Shown here piece after piece: positions 37,795 through 50,249 of a DNA stretch of 64,000 bases. This DNA is from Sapria himalayana (lineage: Eukaryota > Streptophyta > Magnoliopsida > Malpighiales > Rafflesiaceae). The stretch lies in the NCBI GenBank assembly GCA_029783825.1, contig JAREIK010002622.1, positions 1 through 64,000 on the forward strand, written 5' to 3'. The notes under the pieces are model-generated. The model did no database searches. It saw only the letters and a program-made list of their open reading frames with translations, and was not told the origin of the DNA. The position numbers and the translations under genes are program-made. Position 1 is the stretch's first letter. Each line of letters opens with the position of its first letter.

Positions 37795-38225
37795 AGTCGG
37801 GTTTCGGCAGAAAAGACCGCGGGTCGGGTCTGTTTGGACCCGACCCGCGGTCTTTTTACCGGGGGGGGGGGGGGGGGGCCCGCCGCCCGGATGGGTCACC
37901 GACTCACCGCCCAGCGCCCACCGGTCACAACTCACAAGGGGTGAGTCCGAGCCGTGGCTCGTGAGTCGTGACTCACGACTCACGCCACGGCACGCGTGGC
38001 ACGCCGCCAGTGCCACGCGTGCCTGCGTGAACCGGCACGGGATGCACCCGTGCCGGCGTGCCGTGCCAAGGCACGGGTAGTGCCGGGCACGGCACGGCAC
38101 GCGGTATACTTAAACCGGGCAAGCACGGGCCCGGGCACGGTTTAAGAACGTGCCGGGCCGGCCCAGGCACGGCCGAACCGTGCCGTGCCTCGTGCCGGGC
38201 CGGCCCGGCCCGGCACGTTTGACAC
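37795..38225. repeat. hAT-1 right subterminal GC-rich repeats, G18 run and palindromic gactcac words
   Basis: Contains gcgggtcgggt…ggacccgacccgcggtctt (an inverted pair, about 37819-37855), a run of 18 G at 37861-37878, and clustered gtgagtcgtgactcacgactcac words (37960-37985). CACGG/CCGTG repeats continue up to the terminus. It forms many potential hairpins. Frames here are not genes. Confidence 0.85.
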
Positions 38226-38668
38226 CTCTATGTTCAAGTATAACTTTCATAGTCATCTAATTAAAGATAATATTTAATTATATCAAAACACAATATTCCT
38301 TATGTTGAGAACTATAGCGATCTCGGGTTAAAAGATTTAATAACATAACTATTAGAGATTAACTTATGACTTTGATTCATTTATTAATCTCAAGATGGAT
38401 CAGTCCAATATTTGTTCTCAACAAATAAATATAAATTTAATTTGTATCTCATATACATATTCATCCCATGAATATTAATCAAACTTTATACTAATCTTAA
38501 TTCATTATTATTCCCATAAAGATAACCAATTAGGGACATTTAGAATAATTAATAAAATTATTCAAGGATATTATATATAATAAACATGAAAATCATCCTA
38601 ATAATTAATTCTCACAAATAGTCAAAATATAAAATCCATACAATAGGCCTAAAGCACTATTACTAACA

Positions 38669-41600
38669 CATATCAAAAGAATTGTGGAGGAAATGACAAA
38701 ATTGAGAATGAAGATGAATGAGGAGAATTCATAGGAATCAACAAAATGCTTATTTCTAAATAATGAAAAGTTGAAAATTAAAGATAGAGTGGATAAACTG
38801 GAAATTGCCATGATTTGTTTGCTGGTCCCGGATAGCATTGAGATTTAGAAATTTCAAAAAGTAAATATTGATATTATGGCACCTAAAAAAGTTATAACTC
38901 TAGAAAAAAAAGTTATGAATAGGCTCGATGCCATTACATTCATGAGGAGCACTACTGTTGGTGATGACATGACTTTTGAGAAAACCATGATTATTGAAGA
39001 AAAGTTTCTAGAAGATTGGACAACTCTAGATAGATTGATCCTAAAGGCACTACCAAATCATCTTCATTATGCTTTTCTATAAAAAAAACAAGATGAACCT
39101 AATTATTATTTCAGTAGGCTCGAGGAAGAAAATTGGTACAACTATGATGAATTTTATAAAAAAGTATGTGGGTACTATTTCATTGTCACTCAAAGATTAC
39201 AAAAGAATAAGTTCACTAATATGCATGCATAAGATTATATGAAAGATTATGTGAAGCCTACAATTAAGCATTAATGGAGGCTAAATCTCATAATGAAAGA
39301 TGGGGTAAAGACAAAGACCATGAAATAGCTAAAGGTGGGAATCATTTTATGTTATTTCTGATAGTATATGGGTTAGTATGCTACATCTTCTACTAAATAA
39401 GAGCGGATTGATAGTATTCAAAATAATATCTACAAAATAGATTGCTACATGTGCGATAATCAAATAGTGATTATGTGTTAATTATCAGAAATTAAACAAG
39501 CAGACAAGAAATAATCATTATCCACTTCTATTCAAGGACTATGTATTAGATAGAATCTCATCCTATTCATTTTATAATTTTCTAGATGAATATCTGAGAT
39601 ATAATCAGATTCTGATTGACTCAAAAGATCAAGAAAAATGACATTCACTTGCTCATACAAAACTTTTGTATTTTGGAGAATGTCATTTGTTCTATTTAAT
39701 GCTTAGATCGTGTTTCAGAGATGCATAAATGCTATTTTTTTGATTTTAATAAAGAAATTATGGAGATATTAATGGATGATTTCTTCATGTATGAAGATTC
39801 TTTTGTAGGATGCTTACACAACCTAGACATTGTATTAAAATGATGTAAGGAAAAAAAATTGTCGTCAATTAGGAAAAATGTCACTTAATGGTTAACGAAG
39901 AGATCATACTCGACATGTAATATCAAAAAATGGATTTTGAGGTGGATGATGTAAAGGTGTCGATAATCAAAACCCTTCCATGCCCTACTACAATTAAAGG
40001 AGTGAAGAGTTTCCTTGGGCATGTGGGGTTTTACTGAAGATTTTTCATTAACTTCTTGAAGATAATGAAACCACTATGAAAACTCTTGGAGAAAGAAATG
40101 ATTCTTCATTCTAGTCAATAATGCATTAATGTCTTTGAAGAATTGAATAGGAAATTAGTTGAAAGTCCAATCTTGATCATGTAAATAACCATTTTTTATC
40201 ATATATGATACAAGTGCATATGCCTTGGAAGCCATATTGGGATAGAAATGGAACATTATATTTAAGATAATTTTTTATTCTAGTTGAACCTTGAATGAAG
40301 CCCAAGTGAATTATATGTATATGAAAAAGGAAATGTTATCTATGATATATTCCAATCATACATCTTTGTAATATAGGTTGTGATTTTCACAGATCACATA
40401 GTCATATGCTACATGATGATAAAGAAAGAAAGTTAAGCTAAGGTTGAAAAGATGGATATCACCTCTCCAAGAATTTGATCTAGAAATCCAAAATAATAGA
40501 GAGATTGATAATCTGATAGCTGACTATTTATCATGATTGGAATCTAGAGACAAAAAATCGGAGAAACTAAAATTCTGAGGATTTATTGAATTAGCAAGTT
40601 TTGATGATGCTAGCCAAACTACTATGGTATGTTTATTTCATTAATTATTTAGCATATGCTATCTTTTGCCCTTTTCTCACATCTTACTAAAATAAAAATT
40701 TCTTATACGATATAAAAAATTATTTATGGGAAGATCCTTGATTATTTAGAAGATGTGTTGATCAAATTATAAGGAGATGCATGTTCGAAGATGAACAAGC
40801 AATGATCATCCTCAAATATCACTCATCATCATATTTTTGGCCTTCATTTTTTTATGATTTCCAAAATATTGTATGATGGTATGATATATGCTAGAGATTG
40901 GGTAATATATTTATGCGACATATAATACCACTTAACTTTATTTTTAAAGTGAAGATTTTGTATGTATGAGGATTTGACTTCATTAGTCCTTTTCTAGCTT
41001 CTTGCCAAAATAGTACCTTCTATTAGTGGTAGATTATATGTCAGGATGGATTGAAATATTAGCAATATAGAAAAATGATGGAAAAAATAGTTGTGGATTT
41101 CTTATGTAAAAATATCTTCACCATGTTTGATATGCCATGATGTATCATCAATGATGCATGGAGTCATTTCTATAACAAATGTTTAGTGTATATTTGACAA
41201 AGCATATGATTAGGCATAAGATGGGACTTATATATCATCCACAAACAAATGGCCAAAAAATATCATATATAGAGAAAAAAAAGATATTAGAAAAGATGGG
41301 TAACTCATCTAGAAAATATTAGTCTCGATGTTTGGAGGAAATGCTCTGTGCTTATAGAACCATGTTTAAAACACATTAGAAATTTGGGATGTCTCCTTAT
41401 CAACTTGTTATTGATAAAGCTTGTTATTTTCTATAGAACTTGAACATTGAGTGTGGTGGGTCTTAAAGCAATTGAACTACAAACATGAAGGATGCAAAAG
41501 AAAGGATATTTCTACATATGAATGAATTGGAGAATTTAAGGAATGAAACTTATAATAATTCATGGATTTATAAAGATAAAATAAAAAGGTAGCATGATAA

Positions 41601-42622
41601 AAATCTACAGAGAGATTTAAAAGTAGGATAGAAGGTATTGGTTTTCAACTCTCGGTTTAAGTTATTCATAGGAAAGTTGAAATCTCAGTGGTATGGACCC
41701 TTTGTAATTATGGATATTACTCCTTATGATGTAGTTATGGAAAGACCATAAAATATATTAGAATTTAAAGTAAATGTGCAAAGGATAAAATATTACATAA
41801 CTTCAATAATAATTCTAAAAGATCTGAAAGAAATAAAAAAAAAAGAAATGGAGGTGTCAATGAAGGTCATGGCTTTTAGTAGTACCATGACTTTGGAAAT
41901 ATAGAAGCTAAAGAAAGAAGTCATGGAAAAGCCCAAAATCATGACTTAGGAGTTATAGAAAGAAAAAACTCAAGGTACAGCTTAACAATAAGTTGCGGCA
42001 AAACCTTGTTGCCATGACTTTGTAGTTCTAGAAAGAAAAAGATTAGAGTACAACCAAACAAAAAATCCATGATGATCCTTAAAGTCATGGTATCCAATGA
42101 AGATAAATTCATGGCAATCTATAATGCTATGATATCCTAGGAAAGAGAAAGAAAAGAAGGAAACCATGATGGAGAAAATATGGAATATGATTCAGCACAA
42201 AAAAAATATCGAGAAAAAAAGAGAAGGTAAGTAATTATATGATGAAACTAGCCTAGACAACTGAGATCCCTGATAAAAATTAATAATTCTTTTATGGTCT
42301 AGTTATAGATATTAAACTTAAGACTATTTGGGAGATAACCCAAGATTTGTTCTTTCTATGTAATGTGTAATGAAATAAATATACTCACTCATACAAATCC
42401 TTTTATACCGACAAAATTTTGTCATGGAATTCAAACATCACCATGATTCATTTATATGTCCACATAAAAAAGTAGCCCCATTATCTATAGATATGATGAT
42501 ACTTAAGCCTAGTTGTAACAAATAATTAAAAAGGATGGATGAAATGTACAATTTTTTTTATATAGAGGGGGAGTAATTTCTCCAGGATGAGCAATTACTT
42601 ATGTTTAGGAGTAAGTTCAGTA
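38669..42622 (+). mobile_element. Gypsy interior B, pol part and 3' non-coding region
   Basis: Continues interior B after the copia LTR insertion. It has the protease-RT linker, RT, RNase H and integrase remnants (39030-41800), then about 800 bp of non-coding sequence with repeats containing catgac/catgactt words. A purine tract, agaggggga (42564-42572), precedes LTR3 by about 50 bp. No gag capsid or protease active site was recognised here. Confidence 0.75.
39030..41800 (+). pseudogene. Ty3/gypsy pol remnant: reverse transcriptase, RNase H, integrase
   Basis: Blocks in canonical order across many stops and frameshifts. Linker LKALPNHLHYAFL (about 39042-39080) matches 'LKPLPxHLKYAFL'. VKPTIKH then RLNLIMK (39252-39295) is the RT entry. 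SDSMWVSMLHLL, then NYQKLNKQTRNNHYPLLF (about 39477-39530), match 'CVDYRKLNxATRKDHFPLPF'. The RT catalytic box is ILMDDFFMY, with Met-Asp-Asp codons at 39772-39780. RNase H has YDTSAYALEAILG (about 40205) and TLNEAQVNY. Integrase has DYMSGWIEILAI (about 41034), INDAWSHFYNK (about 41145) and YHPQTNGQ (41233-41256), then AYRTMFKTH and GMSPYQLVIDKACY. A terminal block reads KLKSQWYGPFVIMDITPYD. This is an old gypsy element; it belongs to the group carrying the 'ELEHKAYWA' type integrase, i.e. Athila/Tat-like by resemblance. Confidence 0.88.
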
Positions 42623-44303
42623 TGCCAAATACCAAATAAAATAAGTTTCTTTGGTGATTATTCATGATATATATGTATAGAGAAAAGCTTTAAAAGGAAC
42701 AGTTTCACTAAATTATGAATTTTGACAAATTATGATGAAAATAGTGAAATTAAGTAATTTTTATGTTAAATGGAAACTTGGTGGATTGATGAGAAGGAGA
42801 GAAGAGAAAAACCATATAAATTCATAATATTTTTTGTGTTATGACTTTGTTATACCTCATTGAGCTATAGGATAGTTTTAGTATCTATTCTTGACTGTAG
42901 TTTTACACTAATAGTTGTGGAAATTTGTATATGTCATGACTAATATCTAGTTGACATAATCATTTTATAATGCAATATATGTTATTTGATTGTAAAACTC
43001 TTGGAGTCACATCCGCTCTAGCTTGTAATATTTTTATGGTTGCTACATTAATTCTATATTGCATCAACTAAGCATCTTATTGATACTCAAAGTTGTGGGA
43101 AGTCTCCAGCACCATGACTTTCTCATTATAAAGTTAGCAAGTCTAAGGCAATAGTAGTAATGCTATTCATATTTTCAAGACATTTAACTATAGAATATTT
43201 CAAAGAGCAATGTTTGAGCCATAGTAATTTCTAGACCCACGAATCTCTACTCTGGAGAAATGATCAAAGATAGTTAATTCCCAACACCATGACTTTAGGT
43301 TATAGAAATGAAATGCCAAAGTAGTAGTAGCTCTCAATGCTGCAGCTTAGTGTTATATAGGTAAAATATCGAGCCACAACCATTTCCAATGTTGTGCCCA
43401 TCTAATACAAGAAAAAGACTAAAACCATAGTTCATTCTTAGTTCCATGAATTTTTGTTCTATGGACAGAATTTGTAGTCGTGGCCATTACTAGTATCATG
43501 GTCATCTAATGTAAGAGAGAGACCAAAGTTATTGTATATTCTTAGTATTGTAACTTTGTGTTTAAAAGATAAAATGTGAAGTCACAGTCATTGTCATGAC
43601 ATTCTAAACTTAGAAAGAGACTAAAGCCATGCCTCATTCTAAAAAGTTATGACTTAAATATTGAACCCAACCATTTGAGTATGAAATCAAAAAATGTAAA
43701 TTTCAAAAAGAGGATTCTAGGAGATGAGAATATAGGTACAAAGCTATGTTTTGGAAAAAAATATTTTTCAACCCTAGGAGAGATTCATGAGCAAAGGGAC
43801 AATGCAATGCACAAACATAAACCCTAAGAAAGGGCATGAATTTCAACTCAACCTAGGAGAAATTTTGAGGTACAACATGAGTATTATGGATTTATGGTTT
43901 TATACATAGACACTCTTGAGAGCTTGGAAACCCAAATTTCTATGAGAATAGTCTTTAATTATTTCATTTGAACTCCTCCTCAATGTTAGGCTAAATTTAG
44001 ATCTAGGATTATTGTATTCATGATGGATGTTAATGAAAGAATTATGTTTAGATTTTGATGTAGTTTGAATATTGAGGGGTGTAGTATTTATGTAGAACTA
44101 AAATTAGAATTTTACTATTAATAGGTTTATACATACTATCATTATGGATGGTAAAAGGTAAGCTATGAGGAATCAACATCTCTTCTTATCATGATGCATG
44201 AGATAAACCTATAAGTAAAAACTCAACATTGATGTATATTAATCATGAGAGTATAATACTTATAAAGCTGAAAATATGAATAGTTTTATAAGTCAATCTA
44301 GTG

Positions 44304-47300
44304 TAGAGGTGTCAAACAGGGCGGGACGGGACGGGCCGGCCCGACCAATTTTTTTAGAGCACGAGCGTGATTTTGTGTCGGGCCAGGCACGGCATGGTTA
44401 CTGTACCATGACGTGCCTGGCCCAGACGATTTATAAAAGCTGAGCCCACTCGGGCATGCCATGGTCGTACGGGCCAGGAAAAAATTTTTTTTTTAATTTT
44501 TATTGTTTCAATTTTTATTTTAATTATATAAATTATTAAATTATATATATAATTATAGATAATGTATAATATTATAAATTTATAATATGAATATTGTTTA
44601 AAATTTATTAAATTTACAAAGTTTAAATTTTTTTTATAATGTAAAATAAAATTAGTTTAAATTTTATTAGAATTATATAATAGAGTTATAAATTTTAAAA
44701 TGAAAAATTAAAACAAAAAAGATAAATAAATCAATAATTTATGTTAAAAAAAATTAAAAAGTAAACAAATATAAGCAAACCAAATGAGAAATGACTAATC
44801 AGCCATTAGATACCGAAGGTTCGAACCAAACAAATTAAAGTTTCAACGTAACGTATAAATAAAGCATACAATTAATAAAAAACAAAACATCGAAATCAAA
44901 AAATAGTAGATCATCATCAATCGTCAATCGGCATATCATGAGCATCATCAGCCACAACATCAAAATCAGTATCATATGGATCATCATCATCAGTAATCAA
45001 CTCCTCCACTATCGTAGTGGATGCGGTTGCATTCCCTGTCCCTCCTAGTTCCAGCATGATCATGGATGCTAAACATCAAATCCTCCCAATCCTTCAAACA
45101 AGCCAATGCCTCAATAATATATGGACGTAATCTCGATCTCCTATCCAAAATTACGTTCACTGCAACAGAAAAGTAGACTTTGATACTACACTCGACACCG
45201 GAGGAGTCAGTAGATCCCGTGCCATCTTAGATGGCACGGGAAATGTGGACTTATGATTTCCACCACTGTAATATATCAAGATTTTTAGTATCAGAATGTG
45301 ATAGGATTGAGCAGTAATCGGTATCTAAGTACCGAGAAAGCGCGCTCCTATGTGATGATCCACCCCTACGTTTCCCCCTCGCTAGCTAAATGGAAAAATC
45401 ATAATCTCCGAACAAGGTATCCATGTCTGTAATCACAGTCTCACTATTATCACCACCATACCTAGTATCGTAGTATGTGAACAGGTCAGTCAACTTCTCG
45501 TGAATGAACCCTTCAAGTGGCTCTTCCATGTTCATGCACGAGGAAAAAATAAGTTAGGGTGTTTTCTACCCCTTCTACCTTAACCCTAGGGTCCATGCAT
45601 GCAGCGAGGTAAAGAGATGGAACGGTGGACCAGTACTTCAAGTACTTGGTTTCCATCTCTACAAACATATGGCTAAGTGTCGGGTCAGCTCGATACTTCC
45701 TAAACATGCTACTAATGTTGCATATGCACCGAAGTGCAATGCAAGTCGTGGGCGTATAAACTGATAAACACATGTTCGTCGTGTCATAAAAAATCTTTAA
45801 GAATTTTATAAATAAAATTCTTGAAGCCCAGTCAGTGTCGTCAATAATAAATTTGTCACTCTCACTATTGACATAGTCGAATATCACGTGTTCATATCCA
45901 ACACGTGATTCCAACATCAAGTACGTGTAATTCCAACGATGTCTCACAACTGATTGGAATTTCTTCTTCTTAAGATACGCAGACAAACATAGACTACCAA
46001 GCTCTTGTTGTCTGCGAGGAGTATGAATATATTTTAGTGTATTACATATATTATCCAACACGGGGGAACATACCTTCATACACGCTTGAACAATCAGGTT
46101 AATCACGTGACACATGCATCTGACATAAAAAATTTCTCCTAATGGTGCATCTCTAATATTCCTAACAAACATGTTAATCGCTACTCCATTATTAGATGCG
46201 TTATCGAATGTGATGCTACAAATTTTATTTTGAATTTTATATTCCCTAAAGATTTTTATCACACACTCAAAAATGGTCGGGCCATCATGAGGTTGAAGAA
46301 TCTCAGAGAATCCTAAAATTTTTTTATTCATTGTCTAGTTAGAATCTACATAGTGGCTGGTGAGACATGCATAAGATGATTCATCATGACTTGTCCAGAT
46401 ATCGGACGTCACGGACACCACTCCACTATATGCCATAAATTCATTAACTATTTTTTGTTTTTCTAACTTATGCAATTTTAGTATGTCATTCCTAGATGTG
46501 GACCTAAGAATCCTACGATAAGCATGCTGAAAATATGTCTGCATGATACGCACAATTCTTGCATCTTCCGAAAATATGATCGGAAGACCCATCAATGTGA
46601 TAAGTCTGGTCATGTCGTCCCTACCCAACTCGTTGGAGTATATGAAGGGAATAAACTTTGAGACTGAACTCGATCCAGTCTCAAAAAATGCAGTGCCAAG
46701 TTGGGTTTGCCTAGGATCTAATGGACCATGTTTTTTGGTGCATAATTTAGCATGCCTCTTAAGGTGTCCGGTCCCAAACGAACTCTTACATGTTAAAAGT
46801 CACATACAATATTTGCACTGTGTCATTTCTTCTACCTCACCCCTAATATTTTTTTTGTTTTATTATATTAAAATGAGTCCAAACTACAGAAGTCCTCCTA
46901 GTTTTTTGTTTTTTAGAAGTTTGGGTTGAGACGACTAGAGAAACCAAATTTCTAAAGCCTTAGACCTCTGTGTAATATTTTAATTTTCTAAATTTAAATA
47001 TGTTTAATTAGTATTTGTCATTTTTTTAGGATTTTTGTTAAGCAGGACACTTATTTAGAGACTAGATGATAGATTTAAAATTTATCTATTTTAGGTCTAG
47101 AGAGAGAGACTAGAGAGAGAGAGTAAAAAAATAAACTTAAAATAAATAACCAAAAGTAGTGAGGTCGATCACGTGCACGGTGCACCACAGTCTAGCTCAA
47201 AATTCAAAACCCAAGTTGAGATTCCCGAAAAGCCAAGCCAAATGACAAAATCCCGACTTCCCGAGTCCCAAGAGAGAAGCAAGATGATTTTTGAGAGACA

Positions 47301-47877
47301 AAATGTGAGATTTGAGAGAATATGTTTATGAAAAATATAAATGTTATCGAGAGGGGGGGGGGTGGAATTTATAGATTATAGAAAATATTTTTTTAAGTCA
47401 TTTTTTTGATTTTTTTTTTAAATTTTTTTTACTTTTTTTGGGGACAAAATCATGAGGGCCATTGGATTCTGCCTCCTAGCCATTGGAGGCGAGATCCAAC
47501 TGCTACGAGTTAAATTTTTTTTATTTTTTTTTGCCCGTTGGGGGGCGGGGGAATCAGGTCGGCTCGGGGGACCGCGGGCCGGGTCTGATTGGACCTGACC
47601 CGTGGTCTTTTTTGCGAGAAAGAGAAAATGTCGTGCCGGTGTGTCATGCCACGGGCCACCGAACCATGCCGGGTCAGGCACAGCACGAGGCTCGGTTGTC
47701 CTCGGCACGGCACTGCACGGGCCGTGCCTTACCCGTGCACGACATAAATATTTTCGTGTTGGACCTAATGAGTCCTCGGCACGGCATGTTTTTTTCGTGT
47801 CGGACCAGCCCAGGCACAGCCGAACTATGCCATGCCTCGTGTCGGGCCTGGCCGGCCCGGCCTGGTTGACACCTTTA
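44304..47877 (-). mobile_element. hAT-2: 3.6-kb BED-type hAT transposon, inactive
   Basis: Left terminus TAGAGGTGTCAAACAGGGC; right terminus ends GGTTGACACCTTTA. The identical 8-bp duplication atctagtg is at 44296-44303 and 47878-47885. It lies within gypsy LTR3. Its subterminal sequence resembles hAT-3 (agagcacg…gtgtcgggccaggcacgg…ggttactgta) more than hAT-1, so there are two subfamilies. The right terminus has decayed by one or two bases. Confidence 0.94.
44917..47021 (-). pseudogene. hAT transposase of hAT-2, multiply broken
   Basis: Same protein family as hAT-1. The start aligned with the other copies is 47021. Breaks seen: a stop inside the BED finger (CKYCM then stop, where hAT-1 has Arg); a TAG replacing the Trp of DSNWTMNKK (about 46335); and a frameshift near 45545 in the block that reads TFISSCMNLEDLPEGF in hAT-1. 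Kept: SDIWTSHDESS, FDNASNNGVAINMF and CRCICNISS-like segments. The C-terminal domain continues in shifted frames to a stop at 44917 (MPIDD). Open parts are 97 codons at 46335-46628 and 272 codons at 45513-46331. Confidence 0.9.
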
Positions 47878-48645
47878 ATCTAGTGTGCTTGTCTTAAAAG
47901 AACTATCATCAATTAATGTGAACATTCTATAGAATATTTTTCTGTGTTTTGTCTTTAGTTTAGAAATCAGATATTTTCATGGTAGATAGTGATAGATAAG
48001 ATATGAAAGATGCATAATTGGAGGTGACTTGTAAGTTTGTGATAGTCATATGAGCTTCTTTTGGTCATATTGTATAATTACTACTAGTGATATTCGAAAG
48101 AACACATATGTCAATTATGTGAGTATTACACTTATGATGATGAAAAAGTAGGTGTTTTTACTACCGCATTAGTTTATATCTAGATGACTCATTAGGTCAG
48201 AGAATTAGAATCCACAAATAAAGTAACTTTCGAGAAAAATTTATGAGTTTCCAAAAAGATATGGACTTTTGAATGACCCTCTCATATAGATGATTTATTA
48301 TTTCAATGGTAATATACCAAAATGATAGTTACAGGGAGATTATCATTGGAGATGACTCAAAAACCCATAACCACCTTTTATGCTAATAGTAATAGGGCAC
48401 TATGACATATTCAAAATAATCCAATCATTGTTATATAACCAAGCATAATAACATTCAAACTATTTAGATAAACAATCATACTTAATGTAATCAACAAAAT
48501 TAGAATTTAAGAATTTTACCTAAAACCTAGTTTTATCCTTTAAACTAGAGTAATAGTTGATTTGATAGTTGGTTGATCAAACTACCTATACAATCCCTAT
48601 GATATTGATATCTTGAGGAGAAGTCTACTTTGCTACATGTATGAC

Positions 48646-49154
48646 TAGAGGTGTCAAACGGGCCGGGCCGGCCCGGCCCGGCACGAGGCACGGCACGGTT
48701 CGGCCGTGCCTGGGCCGGCCCGGCACGATAAAAAAACGTGCCCGGGCCCGTGCCGGGCCCGTCCGCACAAACCACGTGCCGGGCCGTGCCTTGGCACGGC
48801 ACGTCGGCCCGCGTGCCTGAGTCGTGACTCGTGAGTCGCGACTCACGAGTCACGAGTCACGAGTCACGACTCACGGTCACGACTCACTGAGTCGTGACTC
48901 GTGACCCAACCGGGCCCCGCCCCCGGTAAAAAGACCGCGGGTCGGGTCCAAACAGACCCGACCCGCCCCGCCCTGCCTTGCCGTGCGCCCGTGCCCGAGC
49001 GGGCCGGCACGGCACGGCACGGCCTTGCCGTGCCCACGGGCCGTGCCGTGCCCGAATTTTAAAAACCGTGCCGTGCCCGGCACGGCACGGCAGCACGGCT
49101 GGGCACGTGAAAAACGGGCCGTGCCGTGCTGGGCCGGCCCGTTTGACACCTCTA
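48646..49154. mobile_element. 509-bp non-autonomous hAT derivative (deletion derivative of the hAT-1 subfamily)
   Basis: Termini TAGAGGTGTCAAACGGGCC and GTTTGACACCTCTA, with 8-bp duplication tgtatgac at 48638-48645 and 49155-49162. Its left part is the reverse complement of the hAT-1 right end (including ggtaaaaagaccgcgggtcg), and its right part is the reverse complement of the hAT-1 left end (ttcacgtgccc, ggcacggcacggt). So the element is inserted in the opposite orientation with the whole transposase deleted. The gagtcacgactcac words are expanded at 48825-48905. Open frames on both strands are GC-rich artefacts. Confidence 0.95.
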
Positions 49155-50249
49155 TGTATGACCCATATACTTGCAAGACTAGCTAGGTGAGAAACTCCCA
49201 TCCGATGAAGTTTTGGAATATTTCCTAATTATAAAAATTGTACATCATAATAAAATTGTAATAGTAGTCGTGACATTAAAAATTGTCATGACTTAATTTA
49301 AGTTTCATGACATTTTATAAAAAAATATCATGATTACGTTTAAAAGTCATGACTTCTTTTATCTTGAAAAATATCATGGCTGAGTTTGAGTTTCATGAAT
49401 TATTTGGGTGGATGAGAAGGTATATAAAATAACATTACTTGGTTTGAATCTTTTGAATCCATTTGGATTATGTACAAGTATCTAACTTCATTAAAAATAT
49501 TTATATATAAATAATAAAATACATGCATATAAGTGAAAAAATAAAGCTTTGGGTTGTCTCCCAAAAATCACTACATTTATCATCTTTAGCTATATCAATT
49601 CTTTGTTATAGGTACCTCATCAACAACTTTAATAGTCCAAGCTATTTTCTCTATTTAATTTTTTTCTTCTTCGAATCTCGTATTCTCCATAATTTTATGA
49701 ATGATTCATGCCAAAAAATTTTCTCTATATTTCTTGACTCAACATACTTTCTGAATCTATATTTGTAAATTCCTTCCTTCTAGATGTACTTCATCAAAAG
49801 TCACAACTTTATTAAATATCAAAGAATCATTGTGCATTGTTTTAAAAAATATTATGGCATCTTAATCTATCTTCTCTTTCACCAATATCATAGCTTCTTC
49901 TTCAACCATGACCTCTTCTTTTAGTGATTTAGACTTTGTGGTCGTGACTTTTTCTAACATTGTGACTTCCTTCAAATCATCATTAATACTTATCTTAGCT
50001 TCATCTTCTTCACCAAGTACATCATTGATCAATAGTGAAACTTCTTTCAATTATATTAATGAAGATTTGAAGGATGAATTTTACTTGTTATTTGCCTACA
50101 CAAAGTATGAATTTATTCTTCTTTATGTCATCAATATACATTTGGTTGCCAAAAATAGTCATCTCAAAATCAATAAAACAAAGGAGTCTTCTTCCATGTC
50201 CGATACCACAACATCAGCTGATCAGTAAGAAAAATAAATTTTCCAATCT

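Larger units (their letters stand above)
34449..38230 (-). mobile_element. hAT-1: 3.8-kb BED-type hAT transposon, near-intact
   Basis: Termini are TAGAGGTGTCAAACGGGCC and the inverted GTTTGACACCTCTA. An identical 8-bp target duplication tgttcaag lies at 34441-34448 and 38231-38238. Eight-base duplications and short inverted termini define the hAT superfamily. Both subterminal zones are extremely GC-rich with CACGG/CCGTG repeats, while the interior is ordinary. It encodes one transposase on the - strand. It is inserted in the putative copia LTR. The perfect target duplication and long open frame suggest it is the youngest full-size copy here. Confidence 0.95.
33385..38668 (-). mobile_element. 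Probable Ty1/copia-type solo LTR, interrupted by hAT-1
   Basis: Read on the - strand it starts at 38668 with TGTTAGTAATAGTGC, a common copia LTR start. A TATA-like tataaaatagagagaaac at about 33650-33668 sits where an LTR core promoter would be, and it finishes near …tttatattcca at about 33385. Without hAT-1 and one copy of its target duplication it is about 1.5 kb. No gag-pol sequence accompanies it, hence a solo LTR. It sits inside gypsy interior B. The left boundary is uncertain and a matching 5-bp target duplication was not found. Confidence 0.5.
42623..49260 (+). mobile_element. LTR3 of the gypsy array, split by two hAT insertions
   Basis: Begins TGCCAAATACCAAATAAA and ends near aaaattgta at 49260, aligning with LTR2's end (atcccatccgatgaag…tacatcataataaaattg vs cgtcaccctattgaat…tatcataacaaagtt). 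Subtracting hAT-2, the short hAT derivative and their duplicated sites leaves about 2.54 kb, as expected from LTR1 (2.5 kb) and LTR2 (2.4 kb). Contains the same catgac-rich U3 repeats at about 43220-43680. Confidence 0.75.

Noticed and set aside
39030..41800. Endogenous pararetrovirus as source of the RT block
   Set aside because: The order RT-RNase H-integrase with YHPQTNGQ-type integrase and flanking LTRs fits Ty3/gypsy; pararetroviruses lack integrase.
49862..50050. Acidic/basic 62-codon frame as a small gene
   Set aside because: It lies on the - strand gypsy remnant and resembles the linker before RT in interior B.
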